Source of the DNA: Kitasatospora sp. NBC_01266
GTDB taxonomy: Bacteria; Actinomycetota; Actinomycetes; Streptomycetales; Streptomycetaceae
Assembly (NCBI RefSeq): GCF_036242395.1
Contig: NZ_CP108458.1
Span: 7,564,001 to 7,628,000, forward strand
DNA: 64,000 nt
Direction of reading: 5' to 3'
Shown here: one piece after another, positions 8,201 through 15,367 of the stretch
Numbering within the stretch: position 1 is the first letter of the stretch
Layout: the number at the start of each line of letters is the position of its first letter
Notes under the pieces: model-generated
What the model saw: only the letters and a program-made list of their open reading frames with translations
Told to the model about the DNA's origin: nothing
The model's database searches: none
Made by a program: the position numbers and the translations under genes

Positions 8201-10687
8201 TACGCCGAGCTGAACGCCGCCGCCAACCGCCTGGCCCGCCTGCTGATCGCCCACGGCGCCGGCCCGGAGCGGGCGGTGGCCCTCGCGCTGCCGCGCTGCG
8301 CCGACCTGGTGGTCGCGCTGCTCGCGGTGCTGAAGACCGGCGCGGCCTACCTCCCGGTCGACCCGGACTCCCCGGCCGACCGGATCGCCTACATGCTGGA
8401 CGACGCCGCGCCGACCCTGCTGATCACCCACCAGGAGGTCGCCGACCGGCTCCCGGCGGGCAGCCAGCTGCCCAACCTGCTGCTCGACACGGCCGAGACC
8501 GCCACCGCACTCGCCGACCAGCGTGCCGAGGACCTGACCGACGCCGAGCGCCTGGCCCCGCTGCTGCCCCAGCACCCGGCCTACATCATCTACACCTCCG
8601 GCTCCACCGGGCGCCCCAAGGGCGTGCTGATCCCGCACCAGAACGTGGTCCGGCTCTTCACGCGCACCGACCACTGGTTCGGCTTCGGCGCGGACGACGT
8701 CTGGGCGCTCTTCCACTCCTACGCCTTCGACTTCTCGGTCTGGGAGATCTGGGGCCCGCTGCTGCACGGCGGCCGCCTGGTCGTCGTCCCCTACCTGGTC
8801 AGCCGCTCGCCCGCCGACACCCTGGACCTGCTGCTGCGCGAGCGGGTCACCGTGTTGAACCAGACCCCCGCCGCCTTCTACCAGCTGCTCCAGGCCGAGG
8901 AGGAGCACGCCAGCGGCGCGCTCGCGGCGCTGCGCACGGTGGTCTTCGGCGGCGAGGCGCTGGACCTGGGCCGGCTGACCGCCTGGTACCGGCGCCATGC
9001 GTCGGGCGGGCCGCGCCTGGTCAACATGTACGGGATCACCGAGACCACCGTGCACGTCACCTACCGGCCGCTGGACGCCGAGACCGTGGCCACCGCGCCC
9101 GGCAGCCTGATCGGCGCCGCCATCCCCGACCTCGCGCTGCACGTGCTGGACGGCGCGCTGCGCCCGGTGCCGGCCGGCGTGGCGGGCGAGCTGTACGTGG
9201 CGGGCGCGGGCCTGGCCCGTGGCTACGCCGGGCGTCCGGGCCTGTCCGCCGAGCGCTTCGTCGCCGACCCGTTCGGCCTGCCCGGCACCCGGATGTACCG
9301 CACCGGCGACGTGGTCAAGCGGCGCGCCGACGGCGAGTTGGAGTACCTGGGGCGCGCCGACGACCAGGTGAAGATCCGCGGCTTCCGGATCGAGCTGGGC
9401 GAGATCGAGGCCGCGCTGCTCAGCCACCCGCAGGTGCGGCAGGCCGCCGTCGTCGTCCGCGAGGACCGGCCCGGTGACAAGGCGCTGGCCGGCTACACCG
9501 TGCCGGCGGTGGCGAGCGAGGAACTGCGCGCGCACCTGGCCGCGCTGCTGCCCGCCTACATGGTCCCGGCCGCGCTGGTCGGCCTGGCCGCCCTGCCGCT
9601 GACCGGCAACGGCAAGCTGGACCGCAAGGCGCTGCCGGCCCCCGGGTCCACTGGCGCCGGGAACGGCCGTCCGCCGCGCACCGAGCGCGAACGCGCGCTC
9701 TGCGGCCTCTTCGCCGAGGTGCTGGGCCTGGACGCGGTGGACCTGGACGGCGACTTCTTCGCGCTCGGCGGCCACTCGCTGCTGGCCATCCGCCTGGTGG
9801 GCCGGCTGCGCGCGGCGCTCGGCGCCGAGTTGGGCATCCGCGACCTGTTCGAGGCGCCCAGCGCGGCCGAGCTCGCCGAGCGCCTGGCGCGGGGGGTCGC
9901 GGGCGCCGGTGACCCGTTCGCCCCGCTGCTCCCGCTGCGCGCCACCGGCAGCCTGCCGCCGCTGTTCTGCGTGCACCCGGGCTACGGCCTCGGCTGGTCG
10001 TTCCGCGGCTTGGCCGAGCACCTGCCGCAGGACCGCCCGCTCTACGCCTTGCAGGCGCCGAGCCTGCGGCCGGGCGAGCCGCTGCCGGCCAGCGTTGAGG
10101 AGCTGGCCGTCGAGCACCTGGCGCGGATCCGCTCCGTCCAGCCGTCCGGGCCCTACCACCTGCTCGGCTGGTCGTTCGGCGGGGCGGTCGCGCACGCGAT
10201 GGCCACGCTGCTCCAGGAGGCCGGCGAGCGAGTGGAGCTGCTGGCCGTCCTGGACGTCTACCCCGGAGTGCCGGTCGCCCAGGAGGACTCGCCCGAGCTG
10301 CGCCGCCGACTGACGGCGGACGTCCGGCGGGCGCTCGGCGACGGCGCGCCGGCCGCCGGGTCCGAGCTCTCCGACCTGCCCGACCTGCCCGAGTTGCCCG
10401 AGTTGCCCGAGCTGACGGTGCGGCAGGTGGACGCGGTGGTGGCGACCCTGGTGCGGAGCGCGAGCCTGCTGGACAAGTTCACCCCGAAGTCGTTCGACGG
10501 TGACCTGCTGTTCTTCCGCGCCGATCATGGTCGAGCGGACTGCGCACCCACCGCCGAGGTGTGGCGCGAGTACTGCACGGGCGAGCTGCGGGTCACCGGG
10601 GTCGACTGCGCGCACGACGACCTGACGCTACCCTCCGCCCTGGGTGTGATCGGCCCGATGGTGGCCGCCGCGCTGCGGGGAGAGTGA
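2240..10687 (+). CDS. Terminal nonribosomal peptide synthetase, C-A-PCP-E-C-A-PCP-TE
   Basis: The 2815-residue enzyme holds two modules and a release domain. Approximate landmarks are C1 HHILWDG at residue 143, A1 YTSGSTGRPKGV at 613, PCP1 GGDSITS at 998, E HHLVVDGVSWR at 1187, C2 HHIIWDGWS at 1644, A2 YTSGSTGRPKGV at 2117, PCP2 GGHSLLA at 2510 and TE GWSFGG at 2641. By GrsA numbering, A2 has D235 F236 W239 N278 V299 G301 M322 V330 H331, the established threonine code. A1 reads D A A F L G M L, which I cannot assign. The N-terminus runs straight into an ILPLSRLQEGLFFH-type acceptor docking motif and follows the upstream synthetase by 4 bases. The predicted peptide end is D-residue, D-residue, Thr, then release by hydrolysis or cyclization. 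All core motifs look intact and the 8.4 kb frame has no interruption. Confidence 0.97.
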   Translation: MANARIQDILPLSRLQEGLFFHAQFDAEGVDVYSSQLTLHLDGPLDAEALRAAGAALLERHPNLKAAFRQADSGKSVQLIPRQVKLPWTEVDLGDLPEAEQRAEVARLCVEDRERRFDLGKPPLLRFLLIRLGGQRHVLVLNHHHILWDGWSNALLMAELFALYQSGGDASGLPRVAPYKNYLAWAAKQDRAAAEAAWRGALAGLEEPSLLAPSGGEERAAVLPERRELELSEATTEALGTLARRLGVTANTIVQAGWGLLVARLTGRDDVVFGATVSGRPPELPGVERMVGLFINTLPVRVGSRPAESVAELITRLQAEQSALLPHQQVGLADVQRWAGLGELFDTNLVFENYPLDAESLSMAGSTVKVTAAESREATHYALNLAVVPGARLSLRLDHRTDLFDAAAADRLLEQLAHTLGEFAEDPAQPVGRLRSVTPADRQRLVQEWNDTAAPLPGATLPELFQAQVARDPEATALLFEEGGRSAGGGTLSYGELNARANRLARRLVELGVGPESAVGLLMTRSVELVVAVLAVLKAGGCYVPLDARYPLAHRQLILAETAAAVLLTDEALAEEARGLAQLPVVVVGRDGTEGDPGDLELPCDGDRLAYVMYTSGSTGRPKGVAATHRGVLALATDRRFTSGAYRRVLLHAPYSFDASTAELWVPLLGGGQVVIAPDGPVGAAEMERLLAEYAVTGVFVTAGLFGLIGEERPECFKGVREILTGGDVVSATAVARVREVCPGTEVVIGYGPTEVTMLASTHTVDGTEPGAVPIGRPLDNTQAYVLDSALRPVPVGVAGELYVAGVGTARGYLNRPGLSAERFVADPYGLPGSRLYRTGDVVRRLPSGVLAFVGRSDEQVKIRGFRIEPTGIEAVLAGHPAVARAVVLVRQDRPGEKRLVGYVVPAEGAELTVAELRAHLGAALPEYMVPSAIVLLATLPLTPNDKVDRKALPAPEFESTAPGRAARTAREETLAGLFAEVLGRESVGIDDGFFELGGDSITSIQLVARARKAGLVFTARDVFTRQSVAELAQVARGEESAVTEEGDAALGLVPALPITHALREHGPIADGFQQAVLLQVPAGLDADRLTGALQALLDHHDALRARYLESEGGALHVPPRGEVKAASLLTRVDVTGADERTLRTAVATQTRAARGRLAPRAGVMVQAVWFDAGDRAAGRLLVMIHHLVVDGVSWRILLPDLATAYAGGELQPTGTSLRTWATALTAEAHRRTAELPFWQQALTGAEPLFTAGGGTASRLELTLPAALTEPLLSTVPALLHAEVNDVLLTGLALAVNRVLARDGGVPIELEGHGRQELGERTDLSRTVGWFTSAYPVRLEPGTGGDLGQALRAVKEQLRAIPDHGLGYGLLRHLNPETAPVLAQAPSPQLGFNYLGRIGTAATAGTDWAPAAEPLGADPVIQPHALAVNAWAQEGPEGSRLTAAWSWSTPELTEERVHELGQAWFEALAALAEHARTPGAGRLTPSDVPLLQVGQAELDRLSADRPLAELLPLAPLQEGLYFHAQYGRADELDVYTSQLTLRLDGPLDSAALRAATEAALARHPQLTAFLAQLDDGRAVQAVPRRTELPWHEVDLTENASAEQELDRLRATERAHRFDLATPPLLRITLVKLAAEQHALLLTNHHIIWDGWSIGVLIGELFTLYRGQGGALPQVVPFRDYLGWVAAHDEKAARAAWQQALAGIEEATLLAPRDHGRQSLLPEKLQTLLPEELTEALTATARRHGVTLNTVVQAAWGLLLGHLTGRQDLVFGAVVSGRPPELPGVERIVGLLINTLPVRVRIDPAEPLAALLTRLQREQTALLAHQHVPLAELQRWTGTGELFDTALAFENYPVDAAALADTAQELRITDASIQDATHYPLTLVAIPGARLDLRLAYRPDLYDQAAATRVLDGFRTVLATLAATPELPTGRLDLLTEAERAELVPAHRPSPAAGTLGAGATLPELFQAQAARTPEAIALSSPGEPGHRYAELNAAANRLARLLIAHGAGPERAVALALPRCADLVVALLAVLKTGAAYLPVDPDSPADRIAYMLDDAAPTLLITHQEVADRLPAGSQLPNLLLDTAETATALADQRAEDLTDAERLAPLLPQHPAYIIYTSGSTGRPKGVLIPHQNVVRLFTRTDHWFGFGADDVWALFHSYAFDFSVWEIWGPLLHGGRLVVVPYLVSRSPADTLDLLLRERVTVLNQTPAAFYQLLQAEEEHASGALAALRTVVFGGEALDLGRLTAWYRRHASGGPRLVNMYGITETTVHVTYRPLDAETVATAPGSLIGAAIPDLALHVLDGALRPVPAGVAGELYVAGAGLARGYAGRPGLSAERFVADPFGLPGTRMYRTGDVVKRRADGELEYLGRADDQVKIRGFRIELGEIEAALLSHPQVRQAAVVVREDRPGDKALAGYTVPAVASEELRAHLAALLPAYMVPAALVGLAALPLTGNGKLDRKALPAPGSTGAGNGRPPRTERERALCGLFAEVLGLDAVDLDGDFFALGGHSLLAIRLVGRLRAALGAELGIRDLFEAPSAAELAERLARGVAGAGDPFAPLLPLRATGSLPPLFCVHPGYGLGWSFRGLAEHLPQDRPLYALQAPSLRPGEPLPASVEELAVEHLARIRSVQPSGPYHLLGWSFGGAVAHAMATLLQEAGERVELLAVLDVYPGVPVAQEDSPELRRRLTADVRRALGDGAPAAGSELSDLPDLPELPELPELTVRQVDAVVATLVRSASLLDKFTPKSFDGDLLFFRADHGRADCAPTAEVWREYCTGELRVTGVDCAHDDLTLPSALGVIGPMVAAALRGE

Positions 10688-10721
10688 GCGTGACCGACCC
10701 CGACCGCTTTGCCCGTTGCCC

Positions 10722-10750
10722 AGATGTTCAGAGACGCTAGATGTTCAGAC
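10722..10750 (+). repeat. Two 11-base direct repeats upstream of mbtH
   Basis: AGATGTTCAGA occurs at 10722-10732 and again at 10739-10749, a 17-base period, in the 83-base gap between the synthetase and the MbtH gene. They could be a duplicated regulator half-site or slippage debris. The mbtH ribosome binding site GAGAGGA follows at about 10753. No regulator can be named. Confidence 0.5.
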
Positions 10751-10770
10751 GTTAGAGAGGACGAAAACCC

Positions 10771-10992
10771 ATGGCGAACCCGTTCGAGGACGCTGACGGA
10801 AGCTACCTGGTGCTGGTGAACGAGGAGAACCAGCACTCGCTCTGGCCCTCCTTCGCCGAGGTGCCGGCCGGCTGGACCGTCGCGCACGGCCCGGACAGCC
10901 GCCAGGCCTGCCTCGACCACGTGGAGGCCAACTGGACGGACATGCGCCCGGCCAGCCTGATCCGCGCGATGGCCGAGGCCGAGTCCAACTGA
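10771..10992 (+). CDS. MbtH-like NRPS accessory protein
   Basis: This 73-residue protein is the usual size of the MbtH family. It starts with NPFEDADG and carries the family signature NEENQHSLWP, followed by conserved tryptophans in PAGWTV and EANWTDMRPASL. MbtH proteins bind the A domains of synthetases and are needed for their folding or activity. The partner here is most likely one or more A domains of the synthetases just upstream. The start is supported by GAGAGGA about 10 bases before the ATG. A strong hairpin follows the stop, so transcription of the NRPS unit probably ends or is attenuated here. Confidence 0.97.
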   Translation: MANPFEDADGSYLVLVNEENQHSLWPSFAEVPAGWTVAHGPDSRQACLDHVEANWTDMRPASLIRAMAEAESN

Positions 10993-11000
10993 CCGACTCG

Positions 11001-11050
11001 GGGCCCGGTGCGTTGAGCGGATCCTGTGATCCGATCAACGCACCGGGCCC
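11001..11050 (+). terminator. Strong hairpin terminator after mbtH
   Basis: Arms GGGCCCGGTGCGTTGA and TCAACGCACCGGGCCC are a perfect 16-base inverted repeat around an 18-base loop that itself can pair (GGATC/GATCC). TTTG follows. It separates mbtH from the thioesterase gene, so the latter may rely on read-through or its own promoter. Confidence 0.85.
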
Positions 11051-11087
11051 TTTGCCTACCCACCCCGACACCTGAAAGGCTGCCGCC

Positions 11088-11849
11088 ATGTCACTGCAGC
11101 CCACCTCACCCGCCGACGCCTGGGTCCGCCCGCTGGTCGCCCGCCCGCAGGCCCGCCTGCGGCTGATCTGCTTCCACCCGGCCGGGGCCGGGGCGTACCT
11201 GTACCGCACCTGGGCCAAGCTCCTGCCGGCGGACATCGAACTGCTCGCCGTCCAGCTGCCGGGCCGCGAGGCGCGGCTCGCCGAGCCCTGCCTGACGGAC
11301 TACCAGGAGGCCGTCGAGCAGACGTACGCGGTGCTGCGCCCGCTGCTGGACCGCCCGTACGCGTTCTTCGGCCACAGCATGGGCGGGATGCTCGCCTACG
11401 GGGTGACCCGCAGGGCGGCCGAGCAGGGCGACCGGCTGCCGAGCCGGCTGCTGGTGAGCGGCTGCCCCGGGCCGGGGTCGGCCAGCCGCAGGCCCGGCCG
11501 GGAGGGCTGGTCGGACGCCGAACTGATCGAGGACCTGCGCGAGATGGGCGGCACCCCCGAGGAGGTGCTGAGCCAGCCCGACCTGCTGGAGCTGATCCTG
11601 CCGACGCTGCGCGCCGACTTCGCACTCTGCGCGGGCTACCACGCCGCGCCTCCGGTCGGCCCGGCCCTGGACGTACCGGTGTCGGTGCTCGCCGGAGTGG
11701 ACGACACCATCACCGAGGCGGACCTGGAGCGCTGGATGGCCGTCACCCGCGCGGGCAGCTCGCTGCGGATGTTCCCCGGCGGCCACTTCTTCCTCACCGG
11801 CGAGTCGCAGGACCAGGTGCTGGCCGCCGTCACGGCCGACCTCGCCTGA
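11088..11849 (+). CDS. Type II thioesterase of the NRPS cluster
   Basis: This is a 253-residue alpha/beta hydrolase of the stand-alone thioesterase family that clears misprimed or stalled carrier domains. The N-terminal LICFHPAGAGAYLY matches the family's CFPHAGG-like loop. The nucleophile elbow is GHSMGG at about residue 98, the acidic residue is likely D in AGVDDTIT, and the catalytic histidine is in PGGHFFL near residue 230. It lies just after the mbtH gene, in the same direction, and is the last recognisable gene of the cluster. The ATG follows GAAAGG. Its final codons are duplicated immediately downstream (see repeat at 11837). Confidence 0.94.
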   Translation: MSLQPTSPADAWVRPLVARPQARLRLICFHPAGAGAYLYRTWAKLLPADIELLAVQLPGREARLAEPCLTDYQEAVEQTYAVLRPLLDRPYAFFGHSMGGMLAYGVTRRAAEQGDRLPSRLLVSGCPGPGSASRRPGREGWSDAELIEDLREMGGTPEEVLSQPDLLELILPTLRADFALCAGYHAAPPVGPALDVPVSVLAGVDDTITEADLERWMAVTRAGSSLRMFPGGHFFLTGESQDQVLAAVTADLA

Positions 11850-11869
11850 GGCCCGACCTCGCCTGAGGC
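11837..11869 (+). repeat. 17-base tandem duplication across the thioesterase stop codon
   Basis: CGACCTCGCCTGAGGC occurs at 11837-11852 and again at 11854-11869, so the last codons and the TGA are copied in tandem. Similarity to the next gene begins about 115 bases later without a proper 5' end. This suggests rearrangement at the right edge of the NRPS cluster. Confidence 0.75.
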
Positions 11870-12008
11870 TCGTCAGGGCCCAGCGGGACAGGGACATCAG
11901 AACGGGGGACTGTCCGCCGCTGCCTGACAGGCTGCCCGTACACAGGCATCAGAGGCCCGGGAGCGCCGCCGACGCGGCCCCGGGCTCAGCGAGAGCGGCA
12001 AGGCCGGT

Positions 12009-13568
12009 GTGCTGGCCGGCGGCGAGGCGCTGGCGCGACTGCGGGACACCACCGTGGCCGCCGCCGAGCTGAGCGGAATCGCGGTGGAGGGCGGCGATCT
12101 GACGGCACGTCAGTGCACGGTCACGCGCAGCGGCACCGGGATCAGCCTGAGCGGCCCGCACCGTCCGCTGATCGATGGCTGCACGGTGGCCGACTGCGCT
12201 GAGACCGGCCTGCGGATCGGCGCGCGGAGCGGCGCGCTGGTGGTGGACACCACGGTCAGCGGCACCCGGTCGGCCGGCGTGCTGATCGGCGAGGGCGCCA
12301 CCCCCTGGCTCAGCGACTGCGCGATCAGTGACACCGAGGGCAGTGGCCTGGTGGTGCGGGGCGAGGCCCGGCCCCGGTTGCGCGCGGTCACCGTGGCGCG
12401 GACCGGCAAGAACGGCCTCTACGTCGCCGACGGCGGCCACGGGGTCTACCGCGACTGCGAGTTCACCGCCACCGCGTTCCCCGCCGTCTACGCGGGCGCG
12501 GGCGCCGACCCGGTGCTGCGCGGCTGCTGGATCCACGCCACCGATGAGGACGTCAAGCTGGCCGAACAGGCCGCCGCGGTCTTCGAGGACTGCCTGGTGG
12601 AGGAGGTCAAGCTCAGCTCGCTGCCCGAGGCCGGCCGCGCCGCCACGACCGGCGCGGGCGCGGCGGGCGCACCGGCCCGGCGCGGGGCCTCGGCGGTCCG
12701 CACCACCGGCGCGGGCCCGGCCTACGGCACCGGCGAGCAGGAGCCCGCCGTCGGCCTGGAGGAGCTGCTCGACGAACTGCGCGCGCTGGTCGGCCTGGAG
12801 CGGGTCAAGCACGACGTGGAGACCCTGGTCAGCGTGATGCAGCTGGTCCGCCGCCGCACCGAGGCCGGCCTGCCGCCGCCCCCGCTCAGCCGCCACCTGG
12901 TCTTCGCCGGCAACAGCGGCACCGGCAAGACCACCGTCGCCCGGCTCTACGGCAAGATCCTGGCCGCGCTCGGCCTGCTCTCCCAGGGCCACCTGGTGGA
13001 GACCGACCGCGGCGACCTGGTCGGCGAGTACATCGGCCACACCGCGCCCAAGACCACCGCCGTCTTCCGGCGCGCGCTCGGCGGCGTGCTCTTCATCGAC
13101 GAGGCCTACGCGCTGGTCCCGCCGGGCCAGGGCACGGACTTCGGGCTGGAGGCGATCGCCACCCTGGTCAAGCTGATGGAGGACCACCGCGACGACGTGG
13201 TGGTGATCGTGGCCGGCTACCCGGAGGAGATGTCCCGCTTCATCGACGCCAACCCCGGTCTCGCCTCCCGGTTCGCCCGGACCCTGGTGTTCGACGACTA
13301 CGAACCGGCCGACCTGGTACGGATCGTGGCGGGCAATGCCGAGCAGCACCGCTACGAGCTGGCCGACCCGACCCGGCAGGCGCTGGCCGACTACTTCGCC
13401 GAACTCGGCCGCGACGACCGCTTCGGGAACGGGCGCACCGCGCGCCAGCTCTTCCAGCGGATGACCGAGCGCCACGCGCGCCGGGTGGCGGGGCTCGCCC
13501 AGGCCGCCACCGAGGACCTGGTGACGCTGCTGCCGCAGGACGTGCCGCCGCTGGAGGCGCTGGTCTGA
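12009..13568 (+). CDS. Beta-helix/AAA+ ATPase (CbxX/CfqX, EccA-like), N-terminally truncated
   Basis: Residues 1-220 form right-handed parallel beta-helix rungs, with repeated short turns such as SGIAVEGGDLTARQCTV. An Ala/Gly-rich linker follows, then a CbxX/CfqX-type AAA+ module. Walker A is GNSGTGKTT near residue 301, Walker B is GVLFIDEAYAL near 359, and RFARTLVFDDYEPADL looks like the arginine-finger region. Relatives carry several more beta-helix rungs upstream. Here recognisable repeat sequence begins at about 11985, before any start codon, and an in-frame TGA stands at 11925. The 5' part has therefore been lost and GTG 12009 is only the first available start. AAA+ proteins of this class (EccA) serve type VII secretion, and an eccC relic lies 9 kb downstream. 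Whether the shortened protein is made is unknown. Confidence 0.8.
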   Translation: MLAGGEALARLRDTTVAAAELSGIAVEGGDLTARQCTVTRSGTGISLSGPHRPLIDGCTVADCAETGLRIGARSGALVVDTTVSGTRSAGVLIGEGATPWLSDCAISDTEGSGLVVRGEARPRLRAVTVARTGKNGLYVADGGHGVYRDCEFTATAFPAVYAGAGADPVLRGCWIHATDEDVKLAEQAAAVFEDCLVEEVKLSSLPEAGRAATTGAGAAGAPARRGASAVRTTGAGPAYGTGEQEPAVGLEELLDELRALVGLERVKHDVETLVSVMQLVRRRTEAGLPPPPLSRHLVFAGNSGTGKTTVARLYGKILAALGLLSQGHLVETDRGDLVGEYIGHTAPKTTAVFRRALGGVLFIDEAYALVPPGQGTDFGLEAIATLVKLMEDHRDDVVVIVAGYPEEMSRFIDANPGLASRFARTLVFDDYEPADLVRIVAGNAEQHRYELADPTRQALADYFAELGRDDRFGNGRTARQLFQRMTERHARRVAGLAQAATEDLVTLLPQDVPPLEALV

Positions 13569-13617
13569 CACCGGGGCAGCACCGGCAGGAGCGATCGGGC
13601 GAACCCGGCCCACTCAG

Positions 13618-13665
13618 CCGTCCGGGCGCCGCGCCTGCCGCACGGCAGGCGCAGCGCCCGGACGG
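13618..13665. terminator. Bidirectional terminator between the AAA+ gene and folD
   Basis: Nested inverted repeat with outer arms CCGTCCGGGCGC / GCGCCCGGACGG and inner arms CGCCTGCCG / CGGCAGGCG around a CA loop. It lies between two convergent genes and can serve both. Confidence 0.8.
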
Positions 13666-13690
13666 ACCGCTCGTGCTCGCTGAGCGCCGG

Positions 13691-14530
13691 TCAGCGCTCG
13701 GCGGCCTGCACGGTGTGCCGCAGCAGCAGCGCGGTGGTGACCGGGCCGACGCCGCCGGGCACCGGGGTCAGCGCGCCGGCGACCTCGGCCACGGCCGGGT
13801 CGACGTCGCCCGCCAGGCCGCCGTCCTCGGTCGGGTTGGTGCCCACGTCGATCACGGTCGCGCCGGGGCGCACGTGCGCGGGGGTGATCAGGGCGGTCCG
13901 GCCGACGGCGGCGACCAGGACCTCGGCGGTGCTGGTCAGCGCGGCCAGGTCGGTGGTGCGGGAGTGGCAGACCGTCACGGTGGCGTTGCGGTCCAGCAGC
14001 AGGTGCGCGGCGGGCTTGCCGACCACGGTGGAGCGGCCGACCACCACGACGTGCTTGCCCTGCAGCTCGACCTCGTAGTGGTCGAGGATGGTCAGCACGG
14101 CCTCGGCGGTGGCCGGCGCGAAGGCGGGCAGGCCGGCGGCCAGGCGGCCGAGCGAGAGCGGGCTGGCGCCGTCCACGTCCTTGGCCGGGGTGATCGCACC
14201 GGCCAGCTCCTCCAGCCGGGCGCCGCTGGGCAGCGGGGTCTGCAGCATCAGACCGTGCATGCCCTCGTCGGCGGAGAGCCGCTCCAGGGTGGCGGTGATC
14301 TCCGCGGTGGAGGCCCCGGCGCCGAGGTCGACGATGTCGCAGTCGATGCCGACCTTGCCGGCGGCCTTCGCGATCGAACGGACGTACCAGGCGCTGGCCT
14401 CGTCGTCGGTGGCGGTGACCACGGCGAGCTTGGGCGTGCGGCCCTGCTCGGTGAGCTTGGCGGCGCGCTCGGCGACGTCGGTGCGGATCCGGGTGGCGAG
14501 CGGGCCACCGGCGAGCAGGTTCGCGGTCAC
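13691..14530 (-). CDS. folD: FolD-like methylenetetrahydrofolate dehydrogenase lacking the cyclohydrolase lysine
   Basis: The 279-residue protein has the FolD layout: LLQTPLPSG-type folate loop (residues QTPLP), AKDVDGASP, the NADP-binding VVVVGRSTVVGKP segment and the C-terminal TPVPGGVGPVTTA. Canonical FolD has Y-x3-K (Y50 and K54 in E. coli), and this lysine is required for methenyl-THF cyclohydrolase activity. Here the motif reads YVRSI, so isoleucine replaces the lysine. The dehydrogenase step could remain. The gene starts with GTG and overlaps the stop of the upstream cyclodeaminase/cyclohydrolase family gene by 4 bases. Translational coupling with a gene able to supply the missing step is the obvious reading. 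It is probably a specialised paralogue rather than the housekeeping FolD, but only the genome could show that. Confidence 0.88.
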   Translation of the reverse strand: MTANLLAGGPLATRIRTDVAERAAKLTEQGRTPKLAVVTATDDEASAWYVRSIAKAAGKVGIDCDIVDLGAGASTAEITATLERLSADEGMHGLMLQTPLPSGARLEELAGAITPAKDVDGASPLSLGRLAAGLPAFAPATAEAVLTILDHYEVELQGKHVVVVGRSTVVGKPAAHLLLDRNATVTVCHSRTTDLAALTSTAEVLVAAVGRTALITPAHVRPGATVIDVGTNPTEDGGLAGDVDPAVAEVAGALTPVPGGVGPVTTALLLRHTVQAAER

Positions 14531-15147
14531 TTGGTGATCTCCTTGCGCACCGCGCTGGTGACGGCCTCGGCCGCGGCGGCGATCTGGTCGACATCGGCGG
14601 TGGCGGCGAGCAGTTCGGCACGCACCGCCTCGTCCTTGATCCCGCCGAGGTTGATCTCGACGTTGACCCGGGCGGTGGTGGCGGCGGCCCGGGCCGCCTC
14701 GGTGGCGGCGGCGACGTCGGTGAGCACGTTGCGGTTGCCGATCGGCGCCAGCTCCTCGCCGAGTGCGACGAGGCGGCGGGCGGCCGCGATCGTGTCGGCG
14801 GGCGGCTGGGCCGCGCCGACCAGGGCCTGGGCGATGGCGGCCGAGCGGGCCGCCTTCTCCTCGGCGGTGGCCTTGGGCAGTTGGTAGGCGTCGGTGACCG
14901 CGGTGAACGCGGCGGCGTCCTCCTCGGCCAGCCGCAGCGCGGTGGCGCCCAGCTCCTCGGCCTCGGCGAGGATCCGGGTGATCGCGTCCTGGACCCCGGC
15001 GTAGCGCTCGCCGGTGCTGTAGCGGGCCACCATGCTCAGCAGGGCGGCGCTCTGCGCCGCGTGCAGCGCGGCACTCGCGCCACCGCCCGGGGCGGGCACC
15101 CGGGCCCCCAACTGCTGCAGGAACTCGCCGATCGTCAGGTCGCGCAT
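14527..15147 (-). CDS. Formimidoyl-THF cyclodeaminase / methenyl-THF cyclohydrolase family protein (FchA-like)
   Basis: A 206-residue, mostly helical protein of the FTCD_C family. The N-terminus has LTIGEFLQQLGARVPAPGGG, matching the family's PAPGGGSAAA folate-site loop, and the C-terminal half has DVAAATEAARAAATTARVNVEINL, matching the conserved helix with repeated small residues. Family members either deaminate 5-formimidoyl-THF or, as FchA of methylotrophs, hydrolyse methenyl-THF. The coupled FolD-like gene lacks its own cyclohydrolase lysine, so the second role is preferred here. A good Shine-Dalgarno (GAGGGAG) precedes the ATG. The pair forms a two-gene operon on the minus strand. No histidine-degradation genes are visible nearby. 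Confidence 0.85.
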   Translation of the reverse strand: MRDLTIGEFLQQLGARVPAPGGGASAALHAAQSAALLSMVARYSTGERYAGVQDAITRILAEAEELGATALRLAEEDAAAFTAVTDAYQLPKATAEEKAARSAAIAQALVGAAQPPADTIAAARRLVALGEELAPIGNRNVLTDVAAATEAARAAATTARVNVEINLGGIKDEAVRAELLAATADVDQIAAAAEAVTSAVRKEITK

Positions 15148-15367
15148 CTGTCTCCCTCAGGGAGTCGGTGTGTCGTGGGGAGGGCGGATGCGCGCGGCGT
15201 TGCGGACAGCGCCCCGGGGCGTGATTCTACCCACGCCGCCTGCCGACGGTGCGTCCGGTGAGCGTGCCGCGCCCGCCCGTCCGAGCTGACGGTCCGTCAG
15301 CCCGCGGGAGTGCCGAAGATGCTGCGGGCCAGGTCGGCGGCCCGATCGGCCAAGTCGCCCAGGTTCC

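Noticed and set aside
1985..10615. A 2,876-codon open frame on the minus strand opposite the NRPS
   Set aside because: It is the antisense shadow of a GC-rich gene: composition is Arg/Gly/Gln-rich with no domain likeness, while the + strand carries all NRPS motifs.
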